Assembly (NCBI GenBank): GCA_034421995.1
Contig: DAOUJY010000042.1
Coordinates: 1-14,584 of the forward strand
DNA from: Bin87 sp034421995
Lineage (GTDB): Bacteria; Chloroflexota; Dehalococcoidia; Lucifugimonadales; UBA3495
DNA: 14,584 nt
Direction of reading: 5' to 3'
Shown: positions 6,813-12,499 of the stretch, piece by piece
Numbering within the stretch: position 1 is the stretch's first letter
Layout: every line of letters starts with the position of its first letter
Notes under the pieces: generated by a model
What the model was told of the DNA's origin: nothing
The model's database searches: none
Seen by the model: only the letters and a program-made list of their open reading frames with translations
Made by a program: the position numbers and the translations under genes

Positions 6813-6840
6813 GGAGGGGCGAATGATTATTCGCCCCTAC
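6813..6840. repeat. 28-bp palindromic repeat, copy 3 (degenerate)
   Basis: This copy matches copy 2 except at two positions: G for T at 6814, and G for A at 6825, where a G-T pair interrupts the dyad. It ends 18 nt downstream of the secF stop on the minus strand, the same orientation and setting as copies 1 and 2. Confidence 0.85.
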
Positions 6841-6858
6841 ACGGAGAGGGGGGCAAGG

Positions 6859-7818
6859 TTACGACGCCGTAGCTTCCCGCCGGCCCAGGGAGAAGACGCG
6901 GCCGAATTCCCGCCGTTCCCAGATGACCAGGAACTGCGCGGCGATGAAGATGGAGCTGTAGGTTCCCACCACCACGCCGATGGCCACCACCAGCAGCAGC
7001 TCACGGATGGATTCGCCGCCAATCAGCAGCATGGCCAGCAGCACCAGCAGGGTGGTGAAGCTGGTGTTGATGGAACGGCCCACGCTCTCGATGATGCTGA
7101 GGTTCACGGTGTCTTCCAGCCGGCGATCGGGTACGCGGATGGTGTTCTCGCGGATGCGGTCGAACACCACGATGGTGTCGTTGACGGAGTATCCGGCCAC
7201 CGTGAGGATGCCGACGATGAACATGGAGTTGACTTCCATGCCGATGACGCGTCCCAGGATGGAGAAGACGCCCAGCACGATCACCGTGTCGTGGGCCAGG
7301 GTGACCACCGCCGCCACACCGTAGCGGTAGGCCCGGGGCACCCGACGGAAGGCGTACCAGATGTAGATGAGGATGAATGCCGACGCCACCAGGAGGGCGA
7401 GGAAGGTATTGCGCACGGTTTCCTGGGCGATGATGGGCGAAACGGTGTCCACGCCCGAGGCGTCGATGGGGCCGATTTCCTCTTCCAGGGCGTCCTCAAT
7501 CCGCTGGCGTTCCGATAGCTGGTTACCCGCCGCTTCTTCCAGCACACGGGTGCGGATCAGCACGGAGTTGTCGCCCACCGCCTGTACCCGCGCTTCGGGA
7601 TGTCCCAAATCCGAAAGCAAGGCGCGTACCGGCTCCGTCTGCACCGGCTCTTCAAAGGCGACGGTCAGAACTGAGCCGCTGGTGAAGTCGATGCCCGGCT
7701 TCAGGCCGGAGCCGCCGCTGGCCCAGCCGGGCGGGGCGATCATGGAGAGCAGTCCCGGTATGATGATGATGGCTGAGAAGATGAAGTACCAGCCTCTTTT
7801 ACCGACGATGTCAAACAT
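6859..7818 (-). CDS. secF: Protein translocase subunit SecF
   Basis: The 319-aa protein is the SecF half of the SecDF complex, which uses the proton-motive force to help pull proteins through SecYEG. The first membrane segment (about 10-28) is followed by PGIDFTSGSVL (41-51), the SecF counterpart of the D-x-x-G-G motif. The periplasmic P1-like domain follows, then about five membrane segments from residue 137. These include NTFLALLVASAFILIYIWYAF and the canonical VNDTIVVFDRIREN (212-225). Length is typical. It starts 3 nt after the secD stop, and GGGAGG in the end of secD lies 10 nt before the ATG, so translation is probably coupled. It ends the def-cca-secD-secF run; a palindromic repeat stands 18 nt beyond its stop. 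Confidence 0.97.
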   Translation of the reverse strand: MFDIVGKRGWYFIFSAIIIIPGLLSMIAPPGWASGGSGLKPGIDFTSGSVLTVAFEEPVQTEPVRALLSDLGHPEARVQAVGDNSVLIRTRVLEEAAGNQLSERQRIEDALEEEIGPIDASGVDTVSPIIAQETVRNTFLALLVASAFILIYIWYAFRRVPRAYRYGVAAVVTLAHDTVIVLGVFSILGRVIGMEVNSMFIVGILTVAGYSVNDTIVVFDRIRENTIRVPDRRLEDTVNLSIIESVGRSINTSFTTLLVLLAMLLIGGESIRELLLVVAIGVVVGTYSSIFIAAQFLVIWERREFGRVFSLGRREATAS

Positions 7819-7821
7819 TAT

Positions 7822-9666
7822 CTAGCGGCCTCCCTGAGCCGACTGAGGTCGCGGTCCGGTGGCCCGTGGTTCTATCTTTTCCGGCGTGAACAGATTGGCG
7901 GCCCGGCCCAAGCCCATGGCCTGCAAGGCTTGCAACAGGTTGCGGCTGACCAGCACCGCGGTGAACATACTGACCATCACGCCTACCATCAGGGTCAGCG
8001 CGAAGCCGTTGATCAACCCGCCGCCGAGGCGATTGCCGAACCACAGCAGCACTACGCAGGTGATCAGCGTGCTCACGTTGCCGTCCCGGATGGCCGGCCA
8101 GGCCCGGTTGAAGCCCACCTCCATGGCGGACGCCAGGCTGCGGCCCAGGCGGATTTCCTCCTTGATGCGCTCAAAGATCAGGATGTTGGCGTCCACGGCC
8201 AAACCGATGGACAGGATGAAACCGCCGATATGGGGCAGGGTGAGGGTAATGGGCACCAGCTTGAAGATGGCCAGGGTGACGGCGGCATAGTAAATCAGGG
8301 CCACGGCGGCGACTACCCCGGCCGCCCGGTAGTAGGCGATGATGAAGATGAGCACCAGGCCCAAACCCACCATGCCGGCCATCAGGCTACGCTGGAGCGA
8401 TTCCTCGCCCAGGATGGAGTCCACTTCCGATTCCTGGATCAGGGTCAGCGGAACCGGAAGGCTGCCGGATTTCAGCTGGATCGCCAGGGTGCGCGCTTCC
8501 TCCCGGTTGAATCCGCCGGTGATCTGGCTGCGCCCGTCGCGGATGTGAGCCTGAGCAACCGGCGCGATCAGTTCGTTATTGTCGAGGAATACCGCAATTA
8601 CCTCGTCGGACTGGCGATTGGTCCGCACGTTGATTTCCCCGGTCATCTGGCCGAAAATCTCGGCGCCCCGGTCGTCGAACTGGATGTTGACCGCCCACGC
8701 GCCGGTGGTGGGGTCGGTGCCGGCGTAGGCATCCACCAGGTCGTCGCCGGTCAGCCCAATGCTGCTGTCGGTGTAAGGCGGCAGGCATCCCACCTGAAAC
8801 TCGCCCTGGATCAATGGCCCGGCGCACTGGCGGCGCAGGAACTCCAACTGAGCGGTTTCGCCAATGAGACGCTTGGCTTCGTCGATGCCGCTAGTGACCA
8901 GGAAAGATTCCACCGTTCCAACTTCCGTCGCGAGCAGGGACTGCAACGCCGGCCGCTCGTCCACTCCCAACGTGGTGCTGGTGGTGATGCGGAACCGGTT
9001 TGAGTCCAGGCTCTCCACCTCGATGTTCTCATAGCCCTGGCCTTCGACGACGCTGCCCAGTTTGGGCACGTCGGCGTCGGGGGCGAACCGGACGGTGATG
9101 ACCGAGCCGCTGGCGCCGGGGAGTTGGACGATGATGCGGTCGTCGCCGAAACGCTGGACGATGGGTTCCTCGGTGCCGTAGAGGTTGACGCGGCGGCTGA
9201 TGATGCTGAGGACGCCTTCCATCTGATCGTTGGTGGGCGGGGGGATGTCGTCGTTCACAAAGGAGACGGGTTCGGCGATGGCTTCGGTGAGCGCCAAGCG
9301 CACTTCTTCCCGGCGCACCGGATCAAGGTATGGGCCGGTGAGAGTGAAGGACAAACCGTCGCCGGCGTCGGCTACGGCAGCCTCGTAGCCCGCGTTGTCC
9401 AGGGCTTCACCAATCAACTCGACAGTTGCTTCGGAGTCTTCGGGGAATTCGATGCTGAGCTCGGTGCCGGTGTCGGCCTGGTACACCAGGTGCGCGCCGC
9501 CCTGTAGGTCCAGGCCCAGCTTGAGACCCAGCGGGCCGGTTTCGGCGCGGTCGATACGGGGAAAACCGGGAATTCCGATGTGAATTTCCGGCAAAGCCAG
9601 GGAAACGACAGAGATTGCCAGCACCAGCAGGATGAAGGAAGTTAGAAGAACGGTGCGCCGTCGCAT
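7822..9666 (-). CDS. secD: Protein translocase subunit SecD
   Basis: The 614-aa inner-membrane protein pairs with SecF in proton-driven late steps of secretion. A single N-terminal membrane segment (about 5-25) is followed by LGLKLGLDLQGGAHL (46-60), the SecD signature. A long extracytoplasmic region follows (P1 subdomains and the head, containing IISRRVNLYGTEEPIVQRFGDDRIIVQLPG). The C-terminal five-helix half begins near SLQRSLMAGMVGLGLV and carries GLAVDANILIFERIKEE, with its conserved Asp near residue 492. It lies 47 nt downstream of cca and 3 nt upstream of secF. The Shine-Dalgarno sequence is weak (GAGGAA, about 13 nt from the ATG), but the N-terminus looks correct. No truncation is seen. 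Confidence 0.97.
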   Translation of the reverse strand: MRRRTVLLTSFILLVLAISVVSLALPEIHIGIPGFPRIDRAETGPLGLKLGLDLQGGAHLVYQADTGTELSIEFPEDSEATVELIGEALDNAGYEAAVADAGDGLSFTLTGPYLDPVRREEVRLALTEAIAEPVSFVNDDIPPPTNDQMEGVLSIISRRVNLYGTEEPIVQRFGDDRIIVQLPGASGSVITVRFAPDADVPKLGSVVEGQGYENIEVESLDSNRFRITTSTTLGVDERPALQSLLATEVGTVESFLVTSGIDEAKRLIGETAQLEFLRRQCAGPLIQGEFQVGCLPPYTDSSIGLTGDDLVDAYAGTDPTTGAWAVNIQFDDRGAEIFGQMTGEINVRTNRQSDEVIAVFLDNNELIAPVAQAHIRDGRSQITGGFNREEARTLAIQLKSGSLPVPLTLIQESEVDSILGEESLQRSLMAGMVGLGLVLIFIIAYYRAAGVVAAVALIYYAAVTLAIFKLVPITLTLPHIGGFILSIGLAVDANILIFERIKEEIRLGRSLASAMEVGFNRAWPAIRDGNVSTLITCVVLLWFGNRLGGGLINGFALTLMVGVMVSMFTAVLVSRNLLQALQAMGLGRAANLFTPEKIEPRATGPRPQSAQGGR

Positions 9667-9713
9667 AGTGTGTAATCAGTTCCTCAGGCGTTATCGCCGG
9701 TGAATTCGTGAAA

Positions 9714-11180
9714 TCAGCCTCGTTCGGCCAACAAACAAGCTGCCAGGTTCAGAGCATCCTCGCGAGTGGCGACTTCGCCCACCGCCTCGGCTTCGCGCAG
9801 TCTTTCGAGCAGCGTTCCGATCAGCGGTCCCTGCGGAATGTTCAGAACATTGATCAGATCATGGCCATCGACCAAGCCGCGAGCGTGAACCTCCTTATAT
9901 GGCGGTTCGGCTCCCGTTTCGAGCACAGTAGCAATCATTCTAGCATAGTTGCCCCAGCGTTCCGGCGACAGTTCAGGACCCCGCGCCGCCAAAAAGTCCG
10001 CCATTGCCAGGTACAGAGTGTCCACGGCGGCTTCGCCGAGATCGCGGTAGTAGCGATAGATGGCCCGGCGGGAGGGCATCTCCCAGGCCTGCCGCAGCTG
10101 GCTGGGCCGCAGGTGGTGCAGCACCATGGCGGACACCAAAGCAGTTACGCGGTGGGACAGGCGCAAACCGGACAGGCGTTGCTCCACGATCTCCGCTCCC
10201 TGCTCGCTGTGTCCCAGGAAGCGGATGCGCCCTTTGGCATCAGGGGCTTTGGTTTGCGGTTTGGCAATGTCGTGGAGCAGGGCGGCCAGCTTGAGCACGG
10301 TGCGCCGGGTCTGGCCGTCGCCGACGGTCTCGCCGAAATAGGCGTCTTCCACGGCGGTCCAGGGGGCCATGGTGTAAATGGCGTTGTTGCGGTGGCCGGC
10401 GGTTACCGCCTCGGCGTACTCGACGCAGTGGAGCAGGTGACCCCACACGTCCCAATAGTGATGGGCGCGGGGTTGCTCGCAATTGCGGGCGGCTTCCAGT
10501 TCGGGAATCACGCGGCAGAGCAGGTCCAGGCGGTCCAGTATCTCCAGCTGAACCCGGGCGCCGTCGGCGGCCAGTATCGCTATAAACTCATCGCGCACCC
10601 GCTCCGCAGATACTTGAGGCAAGAGCGGAGCATCCCGACGGATGGCCTGGGTGGTGTCCGGGTCCATGCGAAATCCCAGCTGATTGGCCAAGCGAACGCC
10701 CCGCAGCATCCGGCCCGGGTCGGCGCGGAACACGTCGTCGCCCGTGGCCCGCAGGATGCGCCGAACCAGGTCCGCCTTGCCGCCCGTGGGGTCAACGATG
10801 GCGTCGAACCGAGCATCGGAGTCCCAGCATTCCAGGGGCAGCGCCATGGCGTCCACGGTGAAATCGCGAGAGCGCAGATCATCCTCGAAAGGGCCGTGAT
10901 AGCCGGAAATGTCGATGAGAAAAGGCCGGCGGCTTTCGTCCTCCGGGGGCAGGGCCACCCGCACGATGTTCCAGGCGGCCACCGGAACCGGAGTGCCGCC
11001 CAGGAGATCGGCCACCGCCGGCCCGACGCGGCTCACGTCGCCGAAGACGGCAAGGTCAATATCGTGGATCTCGCGCCCCAGCAGGGCGTCGCGGACGGCG
11101 CCGCCCACCAGCCAGGCGTCGCCGGCGGAACGGTCAGCAAAAAACCCGGCCAGCCGGGTGAGCAGGCCGGGGGCGTCCAT
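9714..11180 (-). CDS. cca: CCA tRNA nucleotidyltransferase / poly(A) polymerase family, HD domain
   Basis: The 488-aa class II nucleotidyltransferase adds or repairs the CCA end of tRNAs, or adds A residues. The head has WLVGGAVRDALLGREIHDIDLAV (23-45) with the metal-binding D40 and D42. FEDDLRSRDFTVDAMAL follows, then DPGRMLRGVRLANQLGF and the SAERVRDEF block of the neck. The C-terminal half holds an HD phosphohydrolase-type motif, AALLHDIAKP (around 302), plus downstream His/Asp residues. That resembles CCA enzymes with 2'-phosphatase or phosphodiesterase activity. The gene starts one base after the def stop (TGA-T-ATG), a sign of translational coupling, and precedes secD by 47 nt. CCA addition cannot be separated from A-only addition or poly(A) synthesis by eye. 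If this is the only such gene in the genome, full CCA addition is most likely. Confidence 0.93.
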   Translation of the reverse strand: MDAPGLLTRLAGFFADRSAGDAWLVGGAVRDALLGREIHDIDLAVFGDVSRVGPAVADLLGGTPVPVAAWNIVRVALPPEDESRRPFLIDISGYHGPFEDDLRSRDFTVDAMALPLECWDSDARFDAIVDPTGGKADLVRRILRATGDDVFRADPGRMLRGVRLANQLGFRMDPDTTQAIRRDAPLLPQVSAERVRDEFIAILAADGARVQLEILDRLDLLCRVIPELEAARNCEQPRAHHYWDVWGHLLHCVEYAEAVTAGHRNNAIYTMAPWTAVEDAYFGETVGDGQTRRTVLKLAALLHDIAKPQTKAPDAKGRIRFLGHSEQGAEIVEQRLSGLRLSHRVTALVSAMVLHHLRPSQLRQAWEMPSRRAIYRYYRDLGEAAVDTLYLAMADFLAARGPELSPERWGNYARMIATVLETGAEPPYKEVHARGLVDGHDLINVLNIPQGPLIGTLLERLREAEAVGEVATREDALNLAACLLAERG

Positions 11181-11181
11181 A

Positions 11182-11823
11182 TCAGTCGGCGGCGGTGGCG
11201 TCGTCAGCCGGCGGGTTCGCCGGGCGGCCGTGGCTGGGGTCGAACTGCGGCACCAGGTCCGCCATAGGCGGATTCATGCGCCGGGCGGCGGCTTCCAGCT
11301 CCGCTGCGTCGGGTTCGCCGGTGGGGATGTACTCCACATCACCGTCCTCGTTAACGTGGATGCGGAAGAACTGGTCGTGGGCAATCAGGTGGTCGAGGTA
11401 CAGGATGCCGTTCAGGTGGTCAGTCTCGTGCTCGATAGCCTGGGCCAGCATACAGTCGGCCTTGAGACGCTGCTGCTTGCCCTGCAAGTCCTGGTAGCGC
11501 ACCCGGATCCGCTCGGCCCGGTTGACCATGCCCCGGTAGCCGGGCAGGCTGAGACAGCCTTCCTCCACTTCGCGCAGCCCCTCGCGGCGGATGATCTCGG
11601 GGTTGACCAGCACCAGCGCCTCTTCCCAGTCCTCCAGCCGGACTACGCACATACGTTGCAGCACGCCCACCTGGTTGGCGGCCAGCCCGACACCCCGATG
11701 GGCGGTCATGGTTTCCACCATATCGGCGGCGAGCCGGGTCAACTTGGCGTCAAACTGCGTAACCTTCCGCGCCCGCCGGCGCAGGATAGGGTCGGGAAAT
11801 ACGCGCATTTGCAGCACGGCCAC
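11182..11823 (-). CDS. def: Peptide deformylase with C-terminal extension
   Basis: The 213-aa metalloenzyme removes formyl from the N-terminal Met of new proteins, releasing formate. All three motifs are intact: GVGLAANQ (44-51), EGCLS (88-92) and HETDHL (132-137). The metal ligands are therefore C90, H132 and H136, with E133 as catalytic base. After the usual end of the domain comes a tail of about 50 residues, including DGDVEYIPTGEPDAAE and a Pro/Ala-rich end, longer than in E. coli (169 aa). The start is GTG 11823, with GGAGG 6 nt upstream; the ATG at codon 6 is too far from it. It is the first gene of def-cca-secD-secF, behind a strong promoter at 11890-11919. Confidence 0.97.
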   Translation of the reverse strand: MAVLQMRVFPDPILRRRARKVTQFDAKLTRLAADMVETMTAHRGVGLAANQVGVLQRMCVVRLEDWEEALVLVNPEIIRREGLREVEEGCLSLPGYRGMVNRAERIRVRYQDLQGKQQRLKADCMLAQAIEHETDHLNGILYLDHLIAHDQFFRIHVNEDGDVEYIPTGEPDAAELEAAARRMNPPMADLVPQFDPSHGRPANPPADDATAAD

Positions 11824-11889
11824 GGTGTTCCTCCTGTTCGGAAAAACGAGTTAGAAATTACCGTTGCGAAATTCGTAAAGGTCCGTTGG

Positions 11890-11919
11890 ATTATATGCCG
11901 GCGGCCCCGGCGGTGTAAA
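11890..11919 (-). promoter_or_regulatory. Sigma70-type promoter of def-cca-secD-secF
   Basis: On the minus strand TTTACA (11914-11919; five of six consensus bases) and a perfect TATAAT (11890-11895) are 18 nt apart. The predicted transcript start is near 11883, leaving a leader of about 60 nt before the GTG of def. It is the best promoter match seen on the minus strand. Confidence 0.7.
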
Positions 11920-11967
11920 GCGAGCGTTCTCGCAAGACAGGGCAATCGCATTTCAAATGATCCCAAC

Positions 11968-11995
11968 CGTCACTCCGGCGAAAGCCGGAGTCCAG
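11968..11995. repeat. dRS3-like hairpin repeat, second copy (inverted)
   Basis: The reverse strand reads CTGGACTCC...GAGTGACG. The stem ACTCCGGC/GCCGGAGT closes a GAAA loop on the + strand. Compared with the copy at 3960-3987, it differs at four positions, which form two compensatory base-pair changes. Confidence 0.75.
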
Positions 11996-12042
11996 AGGCC
12001 GAAAAGCGCGACCATCGGCAGAGAAACCGGCACCCCAGGGTA

Positions 12043-12096
12043 CTGGATTCCGGCCCCGTATCAAGTACGGGGTGACGTTCTTTCGCCGGAATGACG
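12043..12096. repeat. dRS3-like repeat interrupted by a second hairpin
   Basis: The two halves CTGGATTCCGG (12043-12053) and CTTTCGCCGGAATGACG (12080-12096) are what is expected of the same hairpin family. They are separated by about 26 nt that carry their own hairpin, CCCCGTA-TCAAG-TACGGGG (12054-12072), followed by TGACG. It looks like one small repeat lodged in another. Confidence 0.6.
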
Positions 12097-12196
12097 AGTG
12101 TGTTTCGATCCAAATGCGATTGCCCTGTCTCGCAAGAAGGATAGGGGACGGAGGCCACCGGACGCACGTTCACGTTGCCGGAATTTTCATATGTAC

Positions 12197-12225
12197 TTGA
12201 CAGAAAAATAAGGCTAGACTAAACT
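12197..12225 (+). promoter_or_regulatory. Sigma70-type promoter facing a small ORF
   Basis: A perfect TTGACA (12197-12202) is followed by a 17-nt spacer and TAAACT (12220-12225; four of six). The expected transcription start, about 7 nt downstream, falls on or next to position 12232, the A of an ATG. The surrounding DNA is locally AT-richer than its flanks. Confidence 0.6.
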
Positions 12226-12231
12226 GCTGTT

Positions 12232-12372
12232 ATGTTGCCACGTTTGATAGACTTCGTGGCCGTTGATATTGGACAGCGTGACGCAATCATTTGGCAAATG
12301 AACGACGATCTGTTGGAACTTGCAAAATCCGACCGAGGTGGGCCTGAGTGCCGACCCACGGGGATGCAATGA
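12232..12372 (+). CDS. Possible leaderless small protein, 46 aa
   Basis: The ORF begins ATG TTG CCA and encodes 46 residues: MLPRLIDFVAVDIGQRD first, an amphipathic WQMNDDLLELAKSD in the middle, and a Cys-containing end (GGPECRPTGMQ). I do not recognise it. There is no Shine-Dalgarno sequence, but the start codon coincides with the expected transcript start of the promoter at 12197-12225, which fits leaderless translation. The TGA at 12370-12372 is followed one base later by a 13-bp hairpin. Promoter, ORF and hairpins thus form a compact unit on the strand opposite to both flanking genes. The region may instead be a non-coding RNA gene with a chance ORF. Confidence 0.4.
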   Translation: MLPRLIDFVAVDIGQRDAIIWQMNDDLLELAKSDRGGPECRPTGMQ

Positions 12373-12373
12373 G

Positions 12374-12408
12374 TTGGGGCGCTACCATAGCGGCTGGTAG
12401 CGCCCCAA
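12374..12408. terminator. 13-bp stem-loop between convergent units
   Basis: TTGGGGCGCTACC (12374-12386) pairs perfectly with 12396-12408 around a 9-nt loop. It stands one base after the stop of the small ORF. There is no T-run on either side, so it is not a textbook terminator. It could act as a U-less terminator, a 3'-end protector, or part of a structured RNA. Confidence 0.55.
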
Positions 12409-12427
12409 TCCTGCCCCTTCGCGGGCA

Positions 12428-12465
12428 ACTGGCCTCGTCGGATCCCTCCTCCCGACGAGGCCAGT
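12428..12465. terminator. 14-bp stem-loop with C-rich loop, downstream of fhs
   Basis: ACTGGCCTCGTCGG (12428-12441) pairs perfectly with 12452-12465 around the loop ATCCCTCCTC. A 5-bp hairpin (TGCCC/GGGCA, 12412-12427) sits directly before it, so three hairpins are contiguous. It lies 34 nt beyond the fhs stop on the minus strand and could serve both strands as a transcript end, although no T-run follows. On the + strand the loop resembles an anti-Shine-Dalgarno sequence. Confidence 0.55.
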
Positions 12466-12499
12466 ATATCAAAACATGGCCTGTGGTGGCGACTCTCCG

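Larger units (their letters stand above)
11929..12136. repeat. 208-bp nested inverted-repeat element
   Basis: The outer arms 11929-11953 and 12112-12136 are inverse copies (23 of 25 positions; core AGACAGGGCAATCGCATTT). Inside, 11968-11984 and 12080-12096 form a second inverted pair (16 of 17). The interior holds hairpin modules but no plausible gene. It lies between the def promoter and the + strand promoter at 12197, so it may have inserted into, or be insulating, this intergenic space. The form is MITE-like; no transposase is present. Confidence 0.75.

Noticed and set aside
2337..6840. CRISPR array made of the 28-bp palindromes
   Set aside because: Only three copies, separated by whole genes at irregular kilobase distances, with no spacers or cas genes.
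9708..11267. A 519-codon + strand open frame opposite cca
   Set aside because: It is antisense to a gene with all nucleotidyltransferase motifs, and its translation is rich in Gly/Ala/His/Gln without motifs, as expected for a shadow in GC-rich DNA.
12219..12428. A 69-codon minus-strand ORF across the small-ORF region
   Set aside because: It runs through the 13-bp hairpin, has no Shine-Dalgarno sequence or promoter, and is less protein-like than the + strand 46-codon ORF.
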